47,653 bases of DNA from Phoronis australis (Eukaryota > Phoronida > Phoronidae): assembly GCA_002633005.1 (NCBI GenBank), contig NMRA01000020.1, forward strand, positions 1,645,623 through 1,693,275. Direction: 5' to 3'. This document shows, piece after piece, positions 21,201 through 33,200 of the stretch. The notes below the pieces were generated by a model. That model ran no database searches. It was not told where the DNA came from and saw only the letters and a program-made list of their open reading frames with translations. Position numbers and translations under genes: made by a program. Numbering within the stretch: position 1 is the first letter of the stretch; each line of letters begins with the position of its first letter.

Positions 21201-24200
21201 GAGGAACGAGTCGGGGAAAAGGTATTTGCCAAAGGTTACTGGCTTATACCACAACAGGTCCAAAGTAATTTGTTGAGATAGGCCACTCTCAGCAAATGTG
21301 GGGAAACTGGGACAGAGGAAGTGGAGTATGCATTGAAAGAGGCAATCTGCGATTGTCAAGGATGTAGCATTGTGAAAATTCAAAGGGTGGAAACAGTACA
21401 GTGGCTGGACCTGCAAATACTCTGGCTGATCTGCTAAATCCAGTGGGGGCGTTATTGTGTCAGCACAGCTGTGTAGGGAAGTAGGCTTGTGTGTTGTCGC
21501 AAGCTTTGTTTGCACCGGAACTGCTTGTGTGAAAAGCACAAATCTAAAATTTACCTAGACTGAATTTTTGTCCAGGCACGGATCATGATCCTTGGCCACG
21601 TGGTAATGGTACATTGTTCATTTGTTTAGCCACTGGATTTTTTGGTCTGACAGGATTTCTCAGTGTGGCCATCACATTTAGATGATTTCTGACCACTGTT
21701 CTGTTCCTTTTCCTTGAAGATGCGTAATTGATCTGGATTTATGTTTCCGCATTTTATTTACCATTATAGATTTTTGTTTGTATATGGATATATATTGCTG
21801 AAATTTGAGCCCTTGTTGCAGTTAGGCTGGTTTTGTTAACTTATCTTTCTACCTGGGTTGTAAACCTTCTGTCCATGAGGTAATAAGTTTTGATTTAGAC
21901 CATTTACCTCATAAACATTGCTCAGTTTGTTCCTTATCCAGATGGGAAGTGATTTCTGGAATTGTAGCTAGTTTGCTATTCCTTGAGACCATGCTGTGTG
22001 TATAAAATCAGACACTATTAGACTGGTCTCCAGCAATTGCATATTGCCAGATCTTTCAAAGTTCTGAAATTGCTCAAAAGTGACGTGGAAGTAATACCTC
22101 ATGATGGTAAAATGTCTAAATCAAAAGTTGTTTTATGTGATTTTAGGCGAGTTTATGTCCACTTCAAATGATTTTTTGTTGCATTACTGAAAAGTATTGG
22201 CACATTAGCTCTGGTGGCTCCTTGTTTTTTTGGGGAATTGACCATTTTATGGTTCCCATGGGTAATTTTGTTACTGGTCTAGTATGTATGTACAACTGTA
22301 ATCGTAGGGCAATTGTATTGCAAACCATGTTGCAATAGTAATTTTTTTCATGACCATTTTATTGTAAAATGCTGCCTAATTGGAACCGACAAGCCAATTT
22401 TTCATTTTGTGATGGTTAGTTTTGATAAGAACATTGATGTGGTAAATACAGCTACCTCAAGTTTGTGAAGAAGAGATTTCCGGTGTTGTCAGCGATATTG
22501 ATCGAGAAGGCAATTTTTTATTAGAGTCATAACATTTGCACTTTTGACTGTACAGTTATCTTTGCATTGTGTTGCGAAGTACACAAGTCTCTGGTTGGTA
22601 TTTTATATTTTTTCACAAGGAAAAATTTCAACTTAGATGAGTTGTCTGTGAGGTAGGCAATTTTCAAATAAGGTAATGAATAAAATTGTCAAACATTGTT
22701 TTATTTTTTAGATGTGTGATCTTCCAATAAGTGGTTACTTTTAAAAAACCTGTGCAGAATTTGATTGTTACTCTTCATTTAAAGGAAAATAAATCCATAA
22801 ACCTGCATTGTCTAGAAATTTTATTCAAACTACACATTACAGGGTTGGGGATTGGAATCTTAAGACAACGGAGTCTGAACCCGTACTATGAGCAATACAA
22901 CACAATACACGGATATAAAAATTTGGTGTTTAGGTTCCACGGAAAGGATTCGTGTGCGCGGTAATAGTTACTAAGGTGCATGGTCATTGTTTGTGGATAC
23001 TTTGGGTTTCCTCTTCTGTGGTCATCCACCGGAAACCTGGTCGCATAGAGAACAATAGATTAGCATCTTCATTGTTCCCTTTGTTATAATAAAGATATAA
23101 TGACGAGCACTTCTCAGCAACGGTCTGATGTACGCAAGGTTCTACATGTATATCCATGCGACCTGTGTTGTTATATCCAACAATGACACAACAAAGGAAA
23201 ACAATGATAGGACCGATGGGCGAAACACGTGACGAGTTGCCACGGACAGTGGTGGAGTTTGTCTTGTTTTTAGAGAACTGCAAACCCGGTATTTCGTCAG
23301 GAAATTTTCTGCGTTCTTTTGTTTTAAGTCGTGGCACCAAACTTATCATTCATTTGATATTAAAATGCATTGCATGAATACTTGATCAACAGAAAATCTG
23401 ACTTGAATATGTGTGAAGAAATACCCATGAGGAAATTGTAAGGTATAATAACTGTAAATCAAAATAACCTACATTTGTCGAGATCATGTCTAACCCTGTT
23501 CACTGTGGAGGACATAATCGGCTTTTTACAAAATGGAGCCATGTATGGTATTTAGGGGTACTATAGCCCTAAGTGGTAAGTAGTAAAATGTTCAAAACAT
23601 TCAGGAGGAACTAACTTGTTGCAAAATATCAAAAAACATGAAGGACAATCGGATTTTACGGAGAGATAATAGAATATATGGTCGGTAGCTAGTCATCACC
23701 ATAGCTGTATCTCTCACTTCACTCTATGGATGTTACCTGAGCTTTATGTTGGCACTTGTTGTCCTAAATTGTTGTAAATATTATCCAGATGATGTCTAAT
23801 GAAAAGACGAAACATTGAATTGAACATGAACTTTTTTATTTGTGCGGCGATCGTCCTTTTTTTGATAGTATAATTTATACTAATAGTTAAAACTGAGCTG
23901 AGTAGCTAGACATCTGACTGAAGGGTCTAGCTGTGTGCCGCAGTGGGACTCAAACCCATAGCCTCGAGTAAAAAAGCGAACACTTATCCTAAATGCCTTC
24001 TTCAGTCTCCTCTTCAGTTTGTTACTGTAACTTATTATTCAGAATTATCTTTATTATTAGAAATTGCAACTAAATTCATTTCGTTTTCCTTAGCTGCAAG
24101 AGTGCATGCTGGAGTTTCAAGAGATATCGGCTTTGTACGGGAGCTTATTTCAAACTCTCTTTGACGCTGATGCTGAGAGCTTGAAAGCTATTCAGGTGTA

Positions 24201-27200
24201 TCCTTTTGATGTGTGGCATTCAATGCCTTGACCTGTTGAGGGCAAAGTTGACTTGAATGTATAGTATGTGGTATACTCTTAGCCGTTTTACAAGTTTCGA
24301 TGAGTATTAGTGTGTTAAGATGGTTAGTGTTAACTTGCTATTTTAAAGAACCCTTGACATGTGCCAGTCACAAAGAATGCTGCAATGTTATGATGAAAGC
24401 AATCAAGAAGATTTTGCAAGTGAAATTTGACAGGTATTTGTTTATGTGTCCACATATTGATCTGTGGGTGCATATTGCAGTCATCTCTGTCCAGGCGTCC
24501 TTGTCTGTATCTCCTAAGCCCCTTGCAGGATCTTATTGAAATTTGGTGGCTGGTGTGTTCCTATGGGGCTGAAGACAGAAGACGACGAGTTTCGGACCTA
24601 CCCAAATGCTACTGTGCCCATAAGTGGCAGTTTTTTATGCTTATTATGCGCCCACATGCTTATATGTGGACGCATTATGCCGTCATCTTCGTCTGTCTGT
24701 CCGGGCGACGTCCGTCTGCTCTATCTACAAAACCGATTGACGTATGTTCATGAAATTTTTGCACTTGTGTTCCTTTCATGGCTGGGACGGCATGAGCGAA
24801 CTTTCGGACAGATCCGACTACCGGTGTGCCCCCTAGTGGCAATTTTAGTTCTTTACGTTTCTGTATCTTCAAAGATCCTCAACATAATTTCATAAAATTT
24901 GGCGTACAGGCTTCTGTTAGTGAGGTGATGCCATCTTTCTGTTTTCAGATGGATTTGACCTAGTTTGCACCACCTAGTGGCCATTTTTACTGTTTTCAAG
25001 TCTGTTTTTTGGCGTCCACCCCTCTACCAACCTAACCGCTTTCAGGATGATTGTGAAAATTGGCATGTATGTTAAACTTTTTAATATGATATGGATGGCT
25101 GAGGATGATTTCCCGATGACTTCAACTACTGTGGTGCCTCCTAGTGACAGTTTCTTTTTTGTGCCCATGGCTCTATCTCCTAAACCATATGCAGGATCTT
25201 AACTAAATTTAAGAAGCATGTTTATATGATGTTGACAACGGACAACGATGATTTTGGGATGGATCTGACTACTGGTATGCCCCCTGGTGGCAATTTTAGT
25301 TTTACGTTAACCTCAGAGTCTGTATCTTCAAAGGTCCTCAACTGATTTTTATAAAATTTTTAATACGGGCATCTATTGGTGAGATGACGCTATCCTCCTG
25401 TTTTCGGATGGAATCGAGATTCTTTGCGCCTGCTAGTGGCCATTTTTGCTGTTTTTGAGTCTGTTTTTTGGCGTCTAGCTGTATCAACCAAATCATTCTA
25501 AGGATGGCTTTGAAACGTGGCATATTTGCTCAGTGTGAGGAGGACGGTTGATGATGACGACTTTGACAACTCTGGGCCACCTAGTGGTAGTTTTGTTTTG
25601 TTTTGCGCCCATTGCTGTATCTCCTAAACCCACAGCAGGACCTTTATTAAATTTTGTAAGTGTATTTATATGAAGCTAACAACAGACAATGACGAATTTC
25701 AGGCGGATCCAACACTGTGCCCCCTAGTGGCAATTTCATTTTATTCTGTTTTCCTTTGTTTCTCTGAAGTTCGGTGACGGATTTGTATTAAATTTGGTGT
25801 ATCGCTTTCTATTAAAGAAGCAATGACATGTGCCCATTTTCGGATGGATTGTTTGTTTTTGTGCCATCTAGTGGCCATTTTTATGACACAAATAAGCAAT
25901 CCTAAAAGCACACCATTTGCAATGCATTCCTGGGTGCATTTCAATGCTCCGCGTTGCTCTTGTTATTATTTATTGTCACTTTTCAGAGTAAACATAGACC
26001 ATTAGCCGGTGGCTATTATCACTGACAATTTTAATAATTGGCACATTCATTCCCTTGCATACATTAATTCACGACCGAGCTCAGAGGATTAGGAGTCACT
26101 ATGTATTGTGCAATGCCCGATTGTGTGCCAGTGAAGCCTGGATTCGAATCTGGGTTTCCCAAATGAGATTCCGGAGCTCAAACCACTGAGCCACACAGTT
26201 TAGTTTGCCTCTGTATCTTCAGAGTTCCTAGTTGATGGATTTTCATGAAATTCGGCGAATAGGTTTTTAATATGGAGGCAACAGATGTCATTTTGTTTTC
26301 AGATGGATTCAACTGATCTTATGCTGCCTTGTGGCCATTTTTGTTATTTTTGTGTCTGCTTTCTGGCATCTTCCTCTCTTTCTGTCATGCTGCTTAAAGG
26401 ATCATAATGATAATTTACAGATGTGTTGCTAATAAGAAGGCCACGACTGACGTTGACTTTCAGACTGGTGCGACTACCGTTTTGCCCCCTATTGGCAATT
26501 ATATTTCTTGCGTCTGTGGCCGAATCTCCTTAATAATCCTCTGAAGGATAATAATGAGCTTTTACAGATGTGTTCCTACAAAGCTCATTGCTGACTGCTG
26601 CTGTGACCTCTTTGACTTGTGAAAATTAATACATTTTGCCTCTGTAACTTCATAGCTCCTTGATGGTTTCTCATGTAATTTGGCTAACATAATTCTGCTA
26701 TCAAGGCGACTGCATGTTTCCTTTTGCTGGTGGATTCGACGTATTCTATTTCTGCACCAACTAGTGGCCATTTTGTTTTTAATCTGTTTTTTGTCTTCTG
26801 CTTGTGTACCTGCCAAACTGAGCAGAGGGTCATTATGAAAGTTTAGTTGGCAGATGTGTTCCTGCTGACCAGAGCATGGTAGCTGCTATTACTTTACCAC
26901 ACAGACAATTACTTTGCATCGTTAATTTAGGTCTTTAGCAAGAATTAACTTAATTTACGCACGTAACTTATGTGTGTAACAGTCACCTGTTTGGCCAACA
27001 ATACTTCTCCGCTCGCCACTATTTTCTTTAGTCCAGGTCCTTAACCCGAAAACGTTTAAAACTCGGATTAAAGCTCCGCATTTGCTACAGTGGTACTTTT
27101 TGACACGCTGAATCTCATGGGGGTCAGTTGCCCAAGTTTTGAGGTCAAGCTCAAGGTCAAATTTTAAAAAACAAAATGGCCGCCAAGTAAAACAGTGTAC

Positions 27201-30200
27201 AGTTGCTTCAGAGATGATACCACAATTTAAGGCTTGGTAATGGTACTTTATTCATGTCGTGAACACATCCACTACCACAAGAAACTGTAGGAACACTGCA
27301 TTTATCCACCTTCACTCTTATCAGGCTTCTATTGTGAGTCAGCATGCGTGAATAATTTGGCTGATAAGCCACCTCTGGAACTACTTTTGGCTGAATGGAT
27401 GACCAGGCCATAAAATTATAATTAGCCAAGACCAGTTACTAATGGTGTATACTGTATTGGCTCTAATAAACGCTTAGAAAAATTCATTTCACAGGTAGGG
27501 GCCGCTTCTTGTAGCCTACGGCAGTTGAAACCCAGTTTTGCAAATGGGTAAAATCGGAAGCTAGGATTCATCAAATCTACGCTCTGTGACGTATTTGTAG
27601 CCTATGACAGCCTTTCTACAAAATTGTGGTGCATTGCTATCAACTTCCGTTGTTAAATTACGATAATTTTTCAAAAATTGTGCTCATCACAGGGCGAAAA
27701 CTTGCCGACTGATGCGTCGCTGAATCGCGATCGTCAATAGGAAAACTTGAACTCTTGAATAAGAATATAGTTTCGACTCAACAAATTACCTGAATTCTTC
27801 CTTATGTTTTACAGTTTTTAAAGTTCATTTGGAGTCCAGATTAATTGTGATTAAGTCCAAATCTGCGCTACATCGTACCCCACAACACGAGAAAAATCTC
27901 TGGATAAAACACACGTTGTCACGTGACGTTTGTTTTGAAGTTCGTCTGCGTATGAGAGTGAGTGAGCGTACGTGTGCAGGTAATCGACGACAGACTTTTT
28001 TGTTACAAAAGGCGGAGGATAATGCAAGAAAATGGCATTTACTAGATTGTTTTTCACTTAAACGGCTGCAATGTGCAAGGTGAGTGTTGGTTAACTCACA
28101 GATTTTGTGTGCACAGGCCGACGGTCGTTAGCTCTACCGTGGAGTATTAATAGTCCAAGGCTCGATCTACATGTTGGGGACGAGGTGAACCACCCGGGCT
28201 GGGTCTAACGGAGACACTGACGCAGTGGTCAGCCAGCTCGCTGTATCAAGACTATAGTCAAAATCCAAATTTGTTTTATCGTGTCCCTGTCAATAATAAC
28301 GGTATGCTAAAGTTTCTTAATTTTCGTACTTCAGGAACATAACAATCACGTGTTTTGTACACATACGCGCACGCCGCAGATCACATCTCGGAAATTGCCG
28401 ATTTGACGGATGACAATGAATGAGCACAAGGAAACGTCGTTTTACAGCTTGTAAGATTCATAATAATCGTATTTTGAATATTCCAATGCATGTGTTCCAA
28501 AATCTAAATAACTTGGGTCCTATATTTTTGTATTCGTGCGTGCCGATTGAAAGAAATCGTGAGTGTTGCTGTGTTGCAAAATCTCTTATCCGATTTGAAA
28601 AATTCAAAGTTGTACTCATATTTGTTTTCGCTCCTCTTTTCAAATATTACAATAAAAACTACTTGTAACTCTCTCCATAAAAAGTACAGTCTGCTAGGTA
28701 GATTGTAATCAGCTGATCATATCCGCATGAGCGAAGCCAATTATCCTCGCTCGTGACTCGATGAATAGAGCAGCTTGGCGGCATCCCTTTGATCGTGAGC
28801 CGAGCGCGACTCAGCCAAGGTGGATAAATACGGTCTAGTTCAATTTTCCATACCCCACTGTTCACCTTGACGATCGGGGTTAGGACCAATCTTATGTAGT
28901 GGTACTGTTCATAGCATGTCAAGCCATATGACTTACTGAGGCTTGGTCAAATATAGCTGAAGAAACAACTTTGGATTTTCAGAATGATTTTATTTTTCCT
29001 CAATATACTGTGCATCAAGAATTAAAGATGTGGATGACATAAAAATGTAAAAAACAGTCAAAATTAATTTTTTTGTGTATCCACCTACCTTAAAGTATGA
29101 AAAAATGTTAATTACGGCCAAAGTAATCCTTGATATAGCTGAAAATAGCCAGAAATCCATCGTTATTTTGTTTCACTGAAACATTTCATGTTTTTAATCC
29201 ACATGGCATTTAATCAAATCACACATTTAATTGAAATTAATGTTTTTTCATGATTCTAACATGTATTTGCCCAAGCTGAAAAATTGAAAATTAGATGTAG
29301 TTGGGTGTAGTTTGCTCATCATAGACAAGACCTAACCGGAGCATCATGTAGTGAAAGTATGTGGGTAAAGGACAATTCGCAAGACAATTTGTCAATGAGT
29401 GTCCGGCAGAACTGTCTCTGTCGCACTTGAGTTCAAAAAACGGTGTTAAAATTCAGTTATCCACGAAGTGGCAAACAAAGAACAAAAATAATTGAATTTG
29501 TAAACGTAATAAACTAATTCGTGTAACGAAACTTCTGTTGATATCGTCTTGCTAAACATAAATCAGTGATCGTGGATTGCTGTTGGCCGGCGTAGCAGAC
29601 GATGTCATAATCCAGTCCATGCAGACGAGTGAGATGGTTAACAATTCAATATCGTCGTTTTGGCGCAAGGCTATGGTTGATTAAACAGTTGGATGTCACG
29701 CCCTGCAGTATGATTTACAATATCTTTTGTAAACTCGGACACAATTAAATGAATGAAGCAGAAATCTTACTGTATCTTACTTCATTAGCGAGCTCTGGCG
29801 CATTCCCATTTTAGAATATACATATCAAAGTCGTTACCTGGTCCCCAGCTGTATTAAGTATTTGTGCATTGTCGGATAACCAGGCAGAAACGAGGTACGA
29901 AAGGGGATTGGGGATTGAATGGTTTAACTTGGGAACAAATCAAGATCCCATTGTAAAATTATTTTTTACTTTCGATCCACAAACGGCGAAACGTGCAGCG
30001 TGACTTGTACTTATTCATTATTAGGCCTACTAGTGATCATTTTTACTTGCGATTCATTTAACTAGCGCTCATTTTTACCAGTGATCATTTTTACCAGCGA
30101 TCATTTTTACTAGCGATTTTTGCGTGGCGGTGAAGTTTCCACGTCACTTCAGGAACATAACAATCACGTGGTTTGTACACATACGCGCACGCCGCAGATC

Positions 30201-33200
30201 ACATCTCGGAAATTGCCGATTTGACGGATGACAATGAATGAACTCAATGAAATTAACAACGTCGGTTTACAGCTTGTAAGATTCATAATAAACGTATTTT
30301 GAATATTGCAATGCATGTGTTCAAAAATCTAAATAACTTGGGTCCTATATTTTTGTATTCGTGCGTGCCGATTGAAAGAAATCGTGAGTGTTGCTGTGTT
30401 ACAAAATCTCTTATCCTGGGCCGATTTGAAAAATTCATCAAAGTTGTACTCATATTTGTTTTCGCTCCTCTTTTCAAATATAACAGTAAAAACTTCGTAA
30501 AACTCCATAAAAAGTACAGTCTGCTAGCTAGATTGTAATCAGCTGATCATATCCGCATGAGTGAAGCCAATTATCTTCGCTCGTGACTCGATGAATAGAG
30601 CAGCTTGGCGACATCCCTTTGACTGTGAGCCGAGCGCGACTCGGCCAAGGTGGATAAATACGGTCTAGTTCAATTTTCCAAACCCCACCGTTTACCTTCA
30701 CAAGCGGGGTTAGGACCAATCTTATTTAGTGGGAATGTTTATAGCATGTTAACTAGAAATCTATCAAAATGACATTGTAACATGTTTTCCTCATAATTTT
30801 AAGACACCTTATTTGCATAAATCCAATATTGCGGCCAAAATTTTACTAACCAACTCAATTTTAACAAATGCATCTATTTTGATCTGGTGCAAAACTAATA
30901 ATACAAAATCAAATAGGTTCTCTTACCGAAAGTTAACTAGATTTATCATTAATTTGAACAATTATTGTGAAAATTCAGTTGACATCATGATAAAGAGGCC
31001 AATGTATGTAAAGAACTTGACAGACTAACAAACTAACAAAAACTCCAAGGCAAGCTTTGATAAGTGTCCGTCGCTATTGTTCTTCTTATTCAGTGTTGTA
31101 AACTCGATTGCAAACTGCTTATAATATCAACACAATAAAACAGATTAGTGTCAAATTGTCAGTGCAGATCACTGATTTCAACTAACAGTATCGGCCATTC
31201 CTTTAGTCCATAACTGCCACGTTCCCTGGAATTCGCAGTGGTGTGCATGCTTAGGAATTGCTTTTACATCGACATTTCTTGCCGCATAGTGGTACGCTCT
31301 TGCAACCACACTTAATGAGCTGTTGACAGGCTTTGGAGACTTCAGTCATGTCTGTCCAGTAAGGTGTACACTGTCGGCTCATGTCTCTGCCATCCAAACC
31401 CCTCTGGTCTTGGTTTCCAGTGGATGGTGGGCATCAGGTTATCAGACTCTTGAGCCATACGCCAGTAGGACACAAGCATTTGTGAACATGTTTTATCAGA
31501 GCAGACTGGGTAGGTGCTAGATTTGGCATGAACTGAACTTTTCGTGAGAAAAGCTGTCTTTTTGAACTATTGACTTGGCTAGTTTTGCCTTTACGATCGT
31601 AGTGGAGATATGTAAATGGCTTGTTTTGAACTCCCGACTGTCAATTGCGATTGTGGGGTACAAGAATGCCTGAGGAGCACCAGGGTTGGGTTTCTACGTC
31701 TCTCATGGTGTCCGACCTTGTTAAGGCATGGAACATGGGTAGAGCTAACACACAAATCGTACCCAAGCTGGTCAAACACACTATTGACAAAGAATGACAA
31801 CATCAGTATCCACTGGAGTAACCAGTATTCTCTGATTAGCTTTGATCGAACATACGGGTGTCCGCCTCCTGATGATTGCAAGGTGGCATGTCACAACTAG
31901 AGAAAAGAATTGATTGATCATGGGAAACATATATATTTTTCCAGAGGGCAGGCGATTGCCAAGATATCTTCAGCTAACAGCATATGAACAATTCCTCTTC
32001 ATTAATCGAGTTTTGCAATGCAAGAAAGTCTGGAAGTTCAGAGGCAGTTGTATTTGGGGTGAAACTTTGGTAAGATCATCTTAGTCTCTAGCAGCTCTTG
32101 TGGTGGCCTTCAAGCAGTCTTCAGTATAAACATCACACATATGACTGTCAACTCTGCTGTAGTTGGGAAGGTTAGAGTGTGCTCACTAATCAAAGTTTTC
32201 ACTGAACTGACAGAATGTTGCTTATTGGTTTGGAGAAAAGCTATGCACGATAGCTGGTCCATCAAAGATTTTGGCATCAACGTAATGTAGTAGGAATGTC
32301 CGGTTGAGGAAATTCCAACATGTTGAGCAACTATGACTTCTGTAAAGGTAAACGGAGACTTGTTCTGGCTCAGGGATGGTGGCCAAAGGTGATTCTCGTG
32401 CATTGAGAAATCATCCAGGTTATCTTCTTGAACTCGACTGGCTATAAAAAGCTGACTAAATAAACTGTTAGTCTTTCTTGATATCATCCATGAGCTGCTG
32501 ATTCATTCTTTTTGTCTTCACACTAGCTGTTTTGGAAACAACAAACTTGTTTTTCTAGATAGGAGTCTTTATTGGTTGTGATTTTTCTATTAGGACTGCT
32601 TGTTTATAGTCGTCATATTGCTGCTTACCAGTCACTTCGATAGTCTGAAGACTTATAGGGCTATCAATACATCTGTCAGTATCTATCGCCCTAAGTTCAT
32701 CACCCTGGTCAACAAAAGGGTTTCCCTTAGCTGAAATTACCCTACACAAACTGTTCAGATGGTTCTCAAAGTTGTTCGAGAAGGATAGACTGTCTTCATG
32801 GTGGCTTGTCTCCTCACTATTGTCTTTAAAACCATATTGACATTCAAACTCACTCAACAACCTGGCTATCTTGGGTCCAAACACCATCCACCTTGTCAAA
32901 GCGTTTTGATTTTCAGTTAATCCCATAGCCCCACCACTGTCTTTAAAGAGCAAAAGCTCATCAAAAATATCTTTACAAATCCTGATGAAAGTACCATCAC
33001 GCAACGTCTAGTACAGAATAATTCAATTTTCCCTGTGAGAAAATTTCCAGAAAAAATCCCAAAATTCACAGTTGTTGAAATATGCGCGAATGAAAAACTG
33101 TGGTTATCACAGTCAGTTGCTTTGAGGTCAAAGGTCACATTTTTCATATAAGGGAAATGAACTACATCTGCCTTGCCATACCAAATAAAGAAACGTGCTC

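Larger units (their letters stand above)
16597..24093 (+). other. INTS7 intron (7.5 kb) packed with mobile elements
   Basis: Holds a hAT-like element with a nested small element, the full HINE-like copy H2, an antisense open frame, and a Penelope-like tail. The stretches 16597-17444, 19053-19322 and 20304-22980 show no gene. A 177-codon - strand frame at 21539-21006 has no ATG and is discounted. Confidence 0.7.

Noticed and set aside
21006-21539. Longest - strand frame in the INTS7 intron (177 codons)
   Set aside because: It has no ATG and begins at a GTG. The composition is Ser/Pro/Leu-rich without motifs, and the opposite strand is open as well. I treat it as chance.
27829-28090. + strand 84-codon frame followed by a perfect GTGAGT donor
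   Set aside because: The frame starts at a non-ATG codon, the frame at the donor differs from it, and no acceptor partner or known domain is seen.
31323-31520. Possible missing INTS7 exon after an ACAG acceptor
   Set aside because: In the frame required after exon d it reaches a stop after 10 codons. The segment at 34401 fits phase and family better.
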